Origin: a virus
DNA: 64,000 nt
Strand: one strand, 5' to 3'
Virus record (IMG/VR): IMGVR_UViG_3300041409_000066
Location: 1 to 64,000 of that record
Position numbers and translations under genes: made by a program. Shown piece by piece: positions 1-8,885 of the stretch. The notes under the pieces were generated by a model, which worked only from the letters and a program-made list of their open reading frames with translations, ran no database searches and was not told where the DNA came from. The number at the start of each line of letters is the position of its first letter. Positions within the stretch are counted from its first letter, which is position 1.

Positions 1-1972
1 ACGCGGTGACCGGGCCGGTCGTGGTGACGGGCGTGGTGTTGTACCAGAGCGAGAGCCGCTGGGTCGCACCTGAACTAGTCACGTCCTCGATCTGCGCCCA
101 GGTCGCACCCATGCCGGTGACACCCGACACGACAGAGGCTGCGTTGCGGCGAGCCACGGCCACGAGGTAGCGCGTGGACGGCGTGGGGTCGGCGGTGACC
201 GCAGGGCTGGCGATAGACGTGACGTTGGCTCCGACCGCCGACACCGTGTCGATGTGGGTAGCCGTCAGGGTGGCAGCGGCAGCCGGATCCTTGCGCGCCT
301 CGACCTGCAACCGCACATCGGCAAGGGCGGTGCCGGTACTGGGAGTGGAGAAGCCGGTGACCGACAGCGCCGACAGCGCCGAGGTGAGGATGGCCCGTGC
401 GTCGTCGGACAGCAGCACGTTGTCGGGGTTGGTGACAGCCGTGACACCGGAGGTCGCGGAGCCGTTGCGGGTGTAGGTGCTCGCGGCACCACCGATGGCT
501 GCCAGCGTCCAGTAGAGCGTCGAGCCTTCCATCAGGTCGAGGTCGATGGACGAGCGGGCCATCAGCACGTCGCCCTGGCGGTTGGCGACCTTGGTCGCGG
601 ACTCGGAGTAGTAGCAGTCGAGGGTCGCGTGCGGGTTGGTGAAGCGCACCGTCGCACGAGTGGTGAGCGGCGTGGTGGGGAGCGGGATGACAGCGGCGCC
701 GTTCACGTCACCCTGCTCCGTGATGAGGCTGGGCAGCGCCTTGAGGACCAGTCCTTCCTCAAGGTTGGTGACGTTGACATCGGCAGCCCGCTTGGACCCG
801 ACAGCCGTGGCCGTCGTGTGCGCGTAGGACGTGGCGTCCTCGGACTTCCGCATGATGGTGAGCGCCTTGGTCACCACGGCCATCGGCACGCCGTTGGGCG
901 GCGCCTCGCCAATAGGCGATGCGGGGTTCACCGCACCTTGGAGGAAGGTGACATCCAGACCGAAGCGGGCCTGGGCAGCCGGGCCGTTGACGTAGCGGAC
1001 GCGCACCCACCGGGACTGCATGGTGAAGGCGCGGCGAAAGAGCGCGTTCGCAGTGACCGGGATGGCCTGCGACAACTGGACGCTGGCATCTGTCGTGGGG
1101 ACGGGCGCGGCCTCGTCGGAGAAGTCAACGTAGAGCGTGCCCGCAACATCAGCGAAGGCAGTGAGCGCCATGCCGCCGTACTTCGCCGCCCACTCGACCC
1201 ACGGGCCTCGGAAGATGTGGTCCGTGCCGCCCGTGTCACCGTTGAGCGGCGTGCTCGTAGAACTCAACGAGTGGCGACCCTGCACGTTGACGTTGGTGAA
1301 GTCGTTGTCCGGGGTGAGGCCAGCCTGCACAGCGCGAGTTAGCAGCGCCTGGGAGAAGAACGACAAGGCGCCGTCGAGGGCACCGTAGGAGCCGGTGAAG
1401 GGGAACTGGTTGCGGGCGAAGTAGACGATGGGGTTCTGCGTCTGCGGGGTCGCTCCGTTGGTCACCTTGAGGCGGGCGTAGCGCCCCTGGTAGCCGCCGT
1501 TGGAGATGAGCAGGTAGACCGCGTAGGTGAACGGGCCGCTCGCCACGTCCCTGCGGACGAGCACCGAGGTCGCCTTCACGGTGGCTGCGTCGTCGGAGTA
1601 TTCGACCACTACCGAGGCAGGGGCTTCCGCGATGGGCTGGATGGCGTACAGCACAAGCAGATTGCCGTGCCGCTCGATGTTCTTCCAGACCCCGGTGAAG
1701 ACCTCACCAGCGCCTTGCGGCGTCGAGAACTGGTTGTCGGTGTCGTCGCCCGAGGTCGCGCTGATGTTGCGGACGACCAACGCGAAGTCGTCAGCGTTCG
1801 GCTCGTCCGAGCGAACTGCCGCGTCCGTGTTTGGACCCTGCCCAGCCAGCAGGAACCGCTGGCGATCCCGCAGGTCGCCGGAGCCGTAGTCGATCTCGTG
1901 CGTATCGACCGTCGTGACGACGGTGCTTGTCGGGCCTGTCGGCTCATAGATCTTGGTGCCGTCGTCGGCCAT
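1..1972 (-). CDS. Large virion structural protein, tail side (partial, runs off left edge)
   Basis: About 657 codons are visible and the frame is still open at base 1. I start it at the ATG at 1972, three bases after the stop of the upstream gene. The protein is Ser/Thr/Val/Gly-rich, predicted beta-rich and contains no zinc motifs. Two stretches look like copies of one beta-sandwich: around residues 110-185 (VVVEYSDDA ... RYARLKVTNG) and 275-345 (LYVDFSDEA ... RWVRVRYVNG). That composition, its position downstream of the portal and its size suggest a tail, baseplate or receptor-binding component; this is inference, since no family-defining motif is seen. It is the last gene of the virion block in the window. 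Confidence 0.8.
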   Translation of the reverse strand, partial: MADDGTKIYEPTGPTSTVVTTVDTHEIDYGSGDLRDRQRFLLAGQGPNTDAAVRSDEPNADDFALVVRNISATSGDDTDNQFSTPQGAGEVFTGVWKNIERHGNLLVLYAIQPIAEAPASVVVEYSDDAATVKATSVLVRRDVASGPFTYAVYLLISNGGYQGRYARLKVTNGATPQTQNPIVYFARNQFPFTGSYGALDGALSFFSQALLTRAVQAGLTPDNDFTNVNVQGRHSLSSTSTPLNGDTGGTDHIFRGPWVEWAAKYGGMALTAFADVAGTLYVDFSDEAAPVPTTDASVQLSQAIPVTANALFRRAFTMQSRWVRVRYVNGPAAQARFGLDVTFLQGAVNPASPIGEAPPNGVPMAVVTKALTIMRKSEDATSYAHTTATAVGSKRAADVNVTNLEEGLVLKALPSLITEQGDVNGAAVIPLPTTPLTTRATVRFTNPHATLDCYYSESATKVANRQGDVLMARSSIDLDLMEGSTLYWTLAAIGGAASTYTRNGSATSGVTAVTNPDNVLLSDDARAILTSALSALSVTGFSTPSTGTALADVRLQVEARKDPAAAATLTATHIDTVSAVGANVTSIASPAVTADPTPSTRYLVAVARRNAASVVSGVTGMGATWAQIEDVTSSGATQRLSLWYNTTPVTTTGPVTA

Positions 1973-1975
1973 CGG

Positions 1976-2413
1976 CTACGGCCCGAAGTCGATGCTCACG
2001 GTCTGGTTGAGCGAGTCGGTGCCCGTCAGGACCGGAGGGTTGGGCTCGGTCGTCTCGAAGACCAGCGTGCCGGTGTTGGCCGCACCAGGCACGCCAGCGA
2101 CCGTGGGACTGACGACACCGACCGCGTAGATCGTGTGCGGGTTGGTGTTGGGCGAGGCCGAGTTGGTGAACGTCTTCTGCAACGTCGAGGTCTGCGCGCC
2201 ACCCGTGTGCAGGTACACCGCGACGGCGCGAGCGAAGCCGTCAGCGGTGGCCTCGTGCGCCGTGTCGCCACCGAGGGTCGTGTGCGTGTTGGAGCCCTGC
2301 GGCGGCACCGTGAAGTTCACGTCAGCCAGCGCCAGCACGTTGGCCGGACTGGGCTGGGGCGACTTGAACAGGGCGTCCGACACGAAGTCGCGGCCCGCAC
2401 TGGTACGGCTCAC
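1976..2413 (-). CDS. Probable virion structural protein
   Basis: 145 aa with a GTG start that overlaps the upstream stop (GTGA). The pattern GRDFVSDALF near the N-terminus, then ANVLALADVNFT, a central ARAVAVYLHT...LQKTFT and a C-terminal TLVFETTE is the layout of a recurrent actinophage virion protein found among tail genes; I know the pattern but not a firm function. Thr/Val-rich, no Cys, likely beta-sandwich. Neighbours are small structural-type genes on one side and the large tail-like protein on the other. Confidence 0.75.
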   Translation of the reverse strand: MSRTSAGRDFVSDALFKSPQPSPANVLALADVNFTVPPQGSNTHTTLGGDTAHEATADGFARAVAVYLHTGGAQTSTLQKTFTNSASPNTNPHTIYAVGVVSPTVAGVPGAANTGTLVFETTEPNPPVLTGTDSLNQTVSIDFGP

Positions 2414-2808
2414 TGGTCTGCTCCTGTCACGTCCACGGCCTCGACGCCCAGGAGGGCAGCGAGCCGAGCAGCGAACTGCGGGTTGTCCGCCGAGCCGACC
2501 CCGGTGATGTGGTCGGTCGCGACGTGGCGGTCCGTGAGCGACTGCACGAGGTGCGTGAGCGCCTGCGGGTTGGGGTCGTAGCCGTCCGGGATGTCGATGA
2601 CCGTGCCGTTGCCCGGCTGCTCGACCGCGACCTTGTGGCGCTCCTCCGTCTCGCCCGACAGCGCACTCTCGACCGAGTAGATGCCGAGCGACTCCACGAC
2701 CTCGCCCTGGTAGGTCAGGTGACCGTCAGGCGTCTCGTCGGAGGCAGTCTCGTCCTTCACGATGTCGAAGTGGTTGTCGTGGAAGACCACGAGGCGGCAG
2801 GCGTCCAT
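2410..2808 (-). CDS. Hypothetical protein, possible head-tail or tail component
   Basis: 132 aa, ATG start. Acidic, with an N-terminal strand-rich half (residues 1-60) and a C-terminal helical half (NPQALTHLVQSLTD). The short C-terminal segment DHITGVGSADNPQFAARLAALLGV looks like an assembly or docking tail. No family recognised. Its stop overlaps the GTG of the next virion gene, so it is probably translated with the structural operon. Confidence 0.7.
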   Translation of the reverse strand: MDACRLVVFHDNHFDIVKDETASDETPDGHLTYQGEVVESLGIYSVESALSGETEERHKVAVEQPGNGTVIDIPDGYDPNPQALTHLVQSLTDRHVATDHITGVGSADNPQFAARLAALLGVEAVDVTGADQ

Positions 2809-2831
2809 CAGGGCTCTCTCTCGGGCTCGAA

Positions 2832-3119
2832 CTACTCGGGCGCTGCGGCGGGCTGGGGCATCTCGGCGTCAGGCTGCGGCTGGTGGGCGTCGATGGTCAT
2901 GTTCACGACCTCCGCGTCCACGCTGTCGGGCTTGACGTAGAGGTTCGCCGGGTTGGTCGGAGAGGTCGGCACGTCGTAGCGGTGACCGACGAGGTAGCAG
3001 CCGAAGCCGTCCGGGTTGCCCAGCGCGGTCTTCAACTCGTCGGCCAACTGCGCGTAGTTCACCGGCTTGATGACCTCGAACATGGCCTCACCCTCGGCGG
3101 GCGCTGCGGGCTGCGTCAT
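2832..3119 (-). CDS. Hypothetical structural-block protein
   Basis: 95 aa. The ATG at 3119 overlaps the stop of the 984-aa gene (ATGA) and is preceded by GAGGAG, so I prefer it to an in-frame ATG 9 bases upstream. The core (FEVIKPVNYAQLADELKTAL, then a strand-rich DPxGFGCYLVGHRYD region) is flanked by Ala/Pro/Gln-rich ends. No known family. Confidence 0.7.
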   Translation of the reverse strand: MTQPAAPAEGEAMFEVIKPVNYAQLADELKTALGNPDGFGCYLVGHRYDVPTSPTNPANLYVKPDSVDAEVVNMTIDAHQPQPDAEMPQPAAAPE

Positions 3120-6070
3120 GCCATCCACTCCTCATCGTCGTCGTCCAGAGAAGCCAGGCTGGCTTCGAGGGCTTCGTAGTGCGTACCAGCGATGTCGAGC
3201 CGGTCGAGGTTGGAGGCAACCACGTCCGCGCCCTCGCTGATGATCTGGGCCTGCTCGCCCGGCGTGAAGGTCTTCATCGCCATCTTGGCGAGCGCCTCCT
3301 TGGCCGCTGCCGCGATGTCGCTGCTGTCCTGTCCACCGCCGCCCTGCAAGTGCCCGGCGCTGCGCTGGAAGGCCGCGACGATCTGGTCCGTGCTCTGGGC
3401 GAGCAGCAGATCCTTCTCGGCCTCGGGGCGGGGCGCGCTGACCCGGCCCTCGCTCGTCATGTCCTCGTTCAGGTGCAGTTCAGGATCGGAGTCCGTCTCG
3501 CTGCCGGGGGTGCCGTCCGTCTCCGGCAGCGCAGCCTCGGGCTCGGGGTGGAACTCGGCCACCGACTCCAAGTCGGCCAGCGCCGTCAGGGTGTCGGGCT
3601 CGAACATCGACTCGTCCATGTCCAGCGAGCCCATGCGACCGAAGGGGCTCTGCTGGCCCCAGCCAGCCGGGTCTTCGCCGGAGGCCCAGCCAGCACTGGC
3701 CGGGTTCTCCACGGGACGGTGGACGCCCGCGCCGCCGGGGTTCATGACGGCGGGGTGGTCGAGCATCGGGTCTTCGCCAGGCTGGTCGAGTTCCATCGGC
3801 GGCGTCCACACCGGGGCAGCCGTCTTGGCCGCTCCGGCGCTCATGCTGCCGCCAGCGTCACCGCCCCCTGTGGAGCCCGTACCAGCGTCCCCAGCACCAC
3901 CGGAGGCGTCAGCCTGGCCGGTGCCCTGGCAGTGCCCACAGCCACCGCCAGCGCACTGACTGCACAGCCCGACGAGCCCGCCGTAGCCCCAGCCGGGACC
4001 GTAGGCGTGCGGGTGGCCGTGGTGCTTGTGGTGCTTCTTGTGGTGGCCCTTGGCCTCCTTGGCGAAGCCACCGCAGTCGCAGCCCGCCGCCGAGCACTTG
4101 CCGGTGTCGTTCTTGTGCAGCCCCTCGGGGTGGCCGCAGTGCTTGCACGGCATCTGGTCGCCAGCGGCCATGTGGAACCACGACTGGCCGTCGATCCCGG
4201 CAGCCGTCAGGGCCAGCACGATCTCGGCTGGCTCGACATCCGTCTCCATCGCCTCGATGACCAGCGTGGTGACCGGGCTCGCCTCGACCGGCACGAGCGA
4301 GGCGCGGTAGGTGCGGTTCACGTCGCGCTTGCGCGGCTGGGCCGGGCGGGACACGTTCTTCTGGTCATCCCGGTCGTACTCGGTGACGACGCGGGTGCGC
4401 GGGCGCAGCCACTCGGGCGCCTTCTGGTCCTCGGTGATCGAGCCACCGAACATGCCCCGGCTCTGGGCCTCGTACTGCAAGGCCAGGGCGTGCGAGCACA
4501 TCCGGCCCTCGTACCGCTTCCAGCGACCGGAGCGACCCCACGAGTAGGCCGACCACTTGCAGCCGCAGTGCCACATGGCGATGGACTGCTGGCCGGGGAC
4601 GCGCTGGATCTCCGTCTCGTAGACGTGGTGCTCGCCCTTGACGTTGGCCGCGATGGTGTTGTCACCGACCGCGATCACGTTGACGTTGCCCTCGGCGCGC
4701 AGCCGCTTGGCCTTCGCTCGCACGTCCGACCACGAGGCCGTGATGTGGAAGCGGAAGTCGTCGTCGGTGGCCGCGACGACGAGCATCCGGTACGGCGACT
4801 CGATCAGTGCCGCGTACTTCTCCGGGTGCTTGGACATCTGCCCGCCACAGAGCAAGCACTCCGACCCAGGTGAGGCATCTCGGTGCGCGTACCCGCAGTC
4901 CTTGCAGGTGGCGCCCATCGCCGGGTTGTGCTCGGTCGGTGAGTCTGGGGCGGGCATGACAGAGGCGGTCTTGGACGAGAACTTCGTCGGACCGTGCGGG
5001 TTGGTGTCGAGCAGGTTCTTGACGTGCGGGTTGTCGCCCATGATCGCGTCGATCTGCGAGGCCACGTCGCCCACGTGCTCGGGGTTGCGCTCGTGGTGCT
5101 CGTGCCCGGCAGAGGTCCAGTTGCAGCCACCACGGGGGCAGCGCGCCTCGGCGTGCATCTCGTCGTGGTCGTGGTGCGGGGCACCCCAGCGGCGCAGCGT
5201 GGAGATGGCGTCGTCGGGCACGTCGTGCTCGCGGGAGAGGTGGTGGAGCACCTTCTCCTCGGGGACGTACTCGTCCACCGGCTCGCGGGTCGGGTGGATC
5301 TGGTGGGCCTCCGGCAGCGGGTGTGGCCCACCCGTGGCGCCAGAGTCGGGGAAGTGCTTGTTGAACCGCTCGTGGAAGTCCGAGCCCACCATGTCCGGGC
5401 CACCGCCGTGGCCGGGGTCGTGCCAGACGTTCGGGTAGTAGCCCGCGTCGTCCATCGCGTGGTGGAGGTGGTGCTCGGCCTCGGAGTAGGTGTCGTGCGC
5501 GCCGAGGTGCTTGCCGTCGAGCGAGGTGTGGTACTTGCCCCGGTCGGCGGTGATGAAGGCGTCGGACTCGTCCGGGTGGTCCACGTGCTCGGGGGTCGAG
5601 TGGGCACCGGACGAGCAGATCTCGCAGTGGCCGTGGGCCGGGTCAGGCATCCCCGGCAGGGCGTCCTGCTCGTCCTCGTGGTCCCAGTCGTCGTGCTCCT
5701 CGCCGGGCGTCAGGTGGGCCACACGAGAGGCCAGCACCGTATTGGGCGCGATGTCCGGGCGCTCCACGAGGATCTCGGACAACTCGGGGTAGTCCTGCGC
5801 CGCCGTGTTCTCCAAGGAGGCCGTGGACTCGGCACGGGCGCTCAACTGGCCGCTCGTGTAGAGCCCGCCGCCCATGCCGTTGTCGAGGGTGACCTCGTAC
5901 GCCTCGTTGCCCGCGTGCGGCCCGTCCTGCACCGCTGTGACCACGCCAGGGAAGCCGTCGATGGTCATGACGGCCTGGCCGGGCTTGAAGTCCCACCAGA
6001 GCGTCGAGTCCACAGCGACCTTCGAGGCAGCAACCGACTGGTGTCGTGCCTCGCGTCGTCCGAGCGTCAT
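3116..6070 (-). CDS. 984-aa Cys/His-rich virion-block protein with SWIM-type zinc motif
   Basis: ATG at 6070 with a perfect AGGAGG five bases upstream. Domains seen: an SH3-like N-terminus (residues about 28-80, PGQAVMTIDGFPGVVTAV), a His-rich region at 130-330 with CxxC pairs and one copy of the H-L-x-x-x-H-D/G ... H-x-x-x-H module, a SWIM-like zinc finger (CGC near residue 500, CSH near 525), a second zinc cluster (CKHCG, CSAAGCDCG), a Lys/His run, a DnaJ-like CxxC segment (CSQC...CGHC), then a Pro/Gly/Asp-rich linker and a helical C-terminus. It has KTA motifs at domain borders. It follows the portal gene, so a head or injected protein is likely. Function unknown. Confidence 0.85.
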   Translation of the reverse strand: MTLGRREARHQSVAASKVAVDSTLWWDFKPGQAVMTIDGFPGVVTAVQDGPHAGNEAYEVTLDNGMGGGLYTSGQLSARAESTASLENTAAQDYPELSEILVERPDIAPNTVLASRVAHLTPGEEHDDWDHEDEQDALPGMPDPAHGHCEICSSGAHSTPEHVDHPDESDAFITADRGKYHTSLDGKHLGAHDTYSEAEHHLHHAMDDAGYYPNVWHDPGHGGGPDMVGSDFHERFNKHFPDSGATGGPHPLPEAHQIHPTREPVDEYVPEEKVLHHLSREHDVPDDAISTLRRWGAPHHDHDEMHAEARCPRGGCNWTSAGHEHHERNPEHVGDVASQIDAIMGDNPHVKNLLDTNPHGPTKFSSKTASVMPAPDSPTEHNPAMGATCKDCGYAHRDASPGSECLLCGGQMSKHPEKYAALIESPYRMLVVAATDDDFRFHITASWSDVRAKAKRLRAEGNVNVIAVGDNTIAANVKGEHHVYETEIQRVPGQQSIAMWHCGCKWSAYSWGRSGRWKRYEGRMCSHALALQYEAQSRGMFGGSITEDQKAPEWLRPRTRVVTEYDRDDQKNVSRPAQPRKRDVNRTYRASLVPVEASPVTTLVIEAMETDVEPAEIVLALTAAGIDGQSWFHMAAGDQMPCKHCGHPEGLHKNDTGKCSAAGCDCGGFAKEAKGHHKKHHKHHGHPHAYGPGWGYGGLVGLCSQCAGGGCGHCQGTGQADASGGAGDAGTGSTGGGDAGGSMSAGAAKTAAPVWTPPMELDQPGEDPMLDHPAVMNPGGAGVHRPVENPASAGWASGEDPAGWGQQSPFGRMGSLDMDESMFEPDTLTALADLESVAEFHPEPEAALPETDGTPGSETDSDPELHLNEDMTSEGRVSAPRPEAEKDLLLAQSTDQIVAAFQRSAGHLQGGGGQDSSDIAAAAKEALAKMAMKTFTPGEQAQIISEGADVVASNLDRLDIAGTHYEALEASLASLDDDDEEWMA

Positions 6071-6089
6071 TCGACCTCCTGTGGGGCTC

Positions 6090-6124
6090 TCACCCCTTCA
6101 CAGGCGTCAGGCTGGATCCGACAG
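6090..6124 (-). promoter_or_regulatory. Putative late promoter element, copy 1
   Basis: On the minus strand CTGTC, 16 bases, then CTGTGAAGGGGTGA. It lies 20 bases before the ATG of the 984-aa gene and overlaps the 3' end of the preceding small gene. One of five copies with an invariant 35-base length. No TANNNT -10 box is present. Confidence 0.65.
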
Positions 6125-6322
6125 GACCGGGCTCGGCTTCTCCGACGAGTGGGTGCCGTACTCGCGGGACTGGCGCTGCATCGGGATCACGTTGTCGGGC
6201 ACCAGCAGCACCTTCGAGACGCAGCCCTGGCAGTAGAGCAGGCAGCCGACTTGGTAGGCGTACATGCCGGGCGTCAGGGTCATCCCACAGCCCGGCTTGG
6301 CGCAGGTGTCGTCCAGTCGCAT
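6107..6322 (-). CDS. Small zinc-ribbon-like protein in the portal operon
   Basis: 71 aa, ATG start with GGGAGG upstream. Two Cys pairs (CAKPGC near residue 7, CQGC near 31) separated by a hydrophobic stretch form a plausible zinc ribbon; the C-terminal half is polar. It sits between the portal and the 984-aa gene and has its own copy of the late element upstream. No family assigned. Confidence 0.75.
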   Translation of the reverse strand: MRLDDTCAKPGCGMTLTPGMYAYQVGCLLYCQGCVSKVLLVPDNVIPMQRQSREYGTHSSEKPSPVLSDPA

Positions 6323-6332
6323 GATGCCTCCC

Positions 6333-6367
6333 TCACCCCTTCACAGGAGCGGGGACGAACCGGACAG
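6333..6367 (-). promoter_or_regulatory. Putative late promoter element, copy 2
   Basis: Minus strand CTGTC-N16-CTGTGAAGGGGTGA, followed at once by GGGAGG and the ATG at 6322. It lies just beyond the hairpin at the portal stop codon, which suits a terminator-promoter junction. Confidence 0.65.
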
Positions 6368-6375
6368 TGTTACTG

Positions 6376-6404
6376 CCGGGTAACCGCCCGAAGGTGCTAC
6401 CCGG
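6376..6404 (-). terminator. Hairpin at the portal stop codon
   Basis: Arms CCGGGTA and TACCCGG pair across a 15-base loop; the portal TAG lies inside one arm. No U-tract follows, so termination strength is uncertain. Confidence 0.4.
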
Positions 6405-8544
6405 CCTCGGCGTCCTTCTCGTCGCGCTGGCGCTCCTCCTCGCGGATGGCCTCGGTCAGGTGGACGCGCATCCCGATGTGCTTGGGGTTGCCGAACCGGC
6501 CTGTGGGGCGCCGGTCGGCGGGTGCCTCGCCCTCGTCCTGCATCTTGGTCACCTCGTCCATGACGAAGTTCTCGGAGGCCACCTTGCGCATCCGGCTGGC
6601 ACCTCGGTACAGGGCTGCTGGCTTGGGCATCGAGTCGCGCATCTCGTCGCTCTCCGGGGGTCGCTGGGCGCCGGGCATCGGGATGATCTGCGCCCCAGCG
6701 GTCGGGTCCACCGCCATCGGCTGGCCGGTGTTGGGGTCCACGTTCTGGTCGTCCTCGCCGTTGCCGGGCATCGGCGTCAGGTTGGGCGTGTTCATCGGGT
6801 CCACGCCGAGCATCGGGATCTGTCCCTGCTCGGCAGCCTGCTGGGCGTCGAGCGCCTGGGCAGCCTTAGGCTCGAAGTCGTCCTTCAAGTCCTGCGGGAT
6901 CGGCAGACCGGCAGCACGCAGGGCCAGGAAGGTGCCCTTGCGCGTCTCCTGCTCCTTGACGGCGCGCTGGATGTTCTCGTCCTTGACCTGCTCGATCTCG
7001 TCCTCGAACTCGATGGGGACGTTGATGAGGCGCGTCTTGATCGACACCGGCACGCCACCCTGCACGAGGGCTTCGAGGAACTGGCGCTCGCTCTCCTCGT
7101 CGGAGATCGACATGGACTTCATGTGCATGTCGGGGATGAGCAACTTGGGCTGCTCAACGATGCGCTCCTCGCCCGTCTCCTCGTCAATCTCAAGCACTTC
7201 CTCCATCTTCACGTACCGCTTGCCGCCGCGAACGTCGAAGTCGAAGTGCTCCTGCGCCTCGGCCACGACCAGTGCGCGGTCGCGGTAGTGGCTCTTGACG
7301 ATGTTCTGGTACGTGGTGAGCAACTGCGAGATCAGGTCGCGGTTGAGGGCGTCGGCGGCGTACGTCTCGCCACCGCTCGCGCCGGAGAGCATCGTCTTGG
7401 ACAGACCGAAGGTCTGCAAGATCCGCTCCTCAAGGCGGTCGAAGTCGTCGCCCATGTTCGGCATGTTCTCCCGACCGAAGACGGGAGCCATGTCCACGGC
7501 GAAGTGGTGGACCAGCACGCGGAAGTCCGCAGCGAGTGCGCCGTCGAGCGCCTCCTCGAAGTCCGCGAGGTCATCCTGCGTGGGGATCCACGGCACCGTG
7601 GTGCCAAGGTCGGTTGCGCTGGCACCCAACTTCGCCAGGATCAGCGGGGTGTAGAGACGATCCGCGATGGCGTCCATCGCGCTGTTCATCATCTCCTCCT
7701 GCATCACGGCGCGGAACGCACGCATGAGGATCGGGATGCCGCGCTTGTGGAACGTGTCGCCCTTGAACTTGAACTGCTTGAGCAGCACGTTGCTGACCGG
7801 CATCAGCGAGTCTTCGGAGGCGTAGTGCTGCAACTCCGGGTACGCCGCCATCAACTTCTCGTACTCCCAGCGCGGCGACTGCTTCTGGATCAGGTCGCGC
7901 AGCGTCTGCGGGAGGTGGATGAGGTAGCGCGGGTCGCGCATGAACGGGCTGCGCTCCACCTCGCAGTCGTCGGGGTTGAGCAACTCGTCGTCCTCCCAGA
8001 CGCCGAGCACCTCGTTGAAGGAGCCGAACGGCCACGCCTCCCCGACCATCCAGTATTCGCGCCCGAAGTCGATCAGGAACTCGTTGTAGTTCAGGCCGTT
8101 CTGCTCATCGAAGAACAGGTTGGTGTAGAACTCCGTGATCTGCTCGTCCTTGCACGTCAACTCCATGCCGAGCAGCGGGTACTTCGAGTAGATGTCGATG
8201 CACGACGCGATGATCGGGTGCGTCATGTAGAGGATCCGGCAGTAGGCACGGATCTTCTTGAGTTCCTCCTCCTTGCTGATGTCCCAGGGGAGGTTGTTCT
8301 GGCGCCAGTAGAACATCGGGTCGCGGGGGCGCCCGGTGGCGAACGACAGGTCAGCACCACCACGGCCCGGTGCGTTGCCGGTCTTCTCCATCGCACGGGC
8401 GAGCCGCTGGTTGACCGCACGGTTGCGGCCCATCTCGCCCACCAGCGGGTCTTGCTCGGCGGCGGCAGCACGGCGACGGAACGGGTTCATCCCGCCCAGT
8501 CGCTTGTGGACCTCGGCGTCGTACGGGTTGGTCGGGGTGGTCAC
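6397..8544 (-). CDS. Portal protein
   Basis: 715 aa, GTG start overlapping the upstream stop (GTGA). The dodecameric portal forms the DNA gate of the capsid vertex and docks the terminase. Supporting features: an N-terminal RxxR-rich tail, the helix-rich segment FYWRQNNLPWD to YCRILYMTHP (about residues 80-115), the GEAWPFGSFNEV wing strand followed by WEDDELLNPD (about 165-190) typical of actinophage portals, and a long acidic, helical, proline-containing C-terminus. Length is large for a portal, owing to the C-terminal extension. It sits among virion genes and ends in a hairpin. Confidence 0.92.
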   Translation of the reverse strand: MTTPTNPYDAEVHKRLGGMNPFRRRAAAAEQDPLVGEMGRNRAVNQRLARAMEKTGNAPGRGGADLSFATGRPRDPMFYWRQNNLPWDISKEEELKKIRAYCRILYMTHPIIASCIDIYSKYPLLGMELTCKDEQITEFYTNLFFDEQNGLNYNEFLIDFGREYWMVGEAWPFGSFNEVLGVWEDDELLNPDDCEVERSPFMRDPRYLIHLPQTLRDLIQKQSPRWEYEKLMAAYPELQHYASEDSLMPVSNVLLKQFKFKGDTFHKRGIPILMRAFRAVMQEEMMNSAMDAIADRLYTPLILAKLGASATDLGTTVPWIPTQDDLADFEEALDGALAADFRVLVHHFAVDMAPVFGRENMPNMGDDFDRLEERILQTFGLSKTMLSGASGGETYAADALNRDLISQLLTTYQNIVKSHYRDRALVVAEAQEHFDFDVRGGKRYVKMEEVLEIDEETGEERIVEQPKLLIPDMHMKSMSISDEESERQFLEALVQGGVPVSIKTRLINVPIEFEDEIEQVKDENIQRAVKEQETRKGTFLALRAAGLPIPQDLKDDFEPKAAQALDAQQAAEQGQIPMLGVDPMNTPNLTPMPGNGEDDQNVDPNTGQPMAVDPTAGAQIIPMPGAQRPPESDEMRDSMPKPAALYRGASRMRKVASENFVMDEVTKMQDEGEAPADRRPTGRFGNPKHIGMRVHLTEAIREEERQRDEKDAEAG

Positions 8545-8885
8545 GCCGAGTCCTCCTTGTAAGCCCTCATGGCGATGGCTCGCACGAGGTTGCCGAACTC
8601 ACGACGGGCCTCCCAAGGGAGGTTGCCGCCATGCGCTGCCATCAGCGACAGCATCACGTTGACGTTCGCGGCACACGTGCCGCACAGCCACACCGACCCA
8701 GGGACCGTAGCGCCCAACTGCTCGATGAGTCCGCCCTTCGCCACGACGTACTCCGAGACGAGCATGGGCTGCGGGCTGTGGAACTTGGCGCCCTCGCACG
8801 ACACAGGGCTCTCGGCCAGGATGCCGGGCAGCACGAGTCCGCCCACCTCCGCGATGAGCCGAGCGACCGTGTGAGGGACGGCCAC
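8541..8885 (-). CDS. Hypothetical protein upstream of portal
   Basis: 114 aa with a GTG start that shares its first base with the last base of the upstream TAG. Contains HTVARLIAEVGGLVLPG, a zinc-like pair (SCEGAKFH ... WLCGTCAANV) and a helical C-terminus. The layout resembles a small Cys4/Cys3His domain. Its TGA overlaps the portal GTG, so it is translationally coupled to the portal. No known family. Confidence 0.75.
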   Translation of the reverse strand: MAVPHTVARLIAEVGGLVLPGILAESPVSCEGAKFHSPQPMLVSEYVVAKGGLIEQLGATVPGSVWLCGTCAANVNVMLSLMAAHGGNLPWEARREFGNLVRAIAMRAYKEDSA

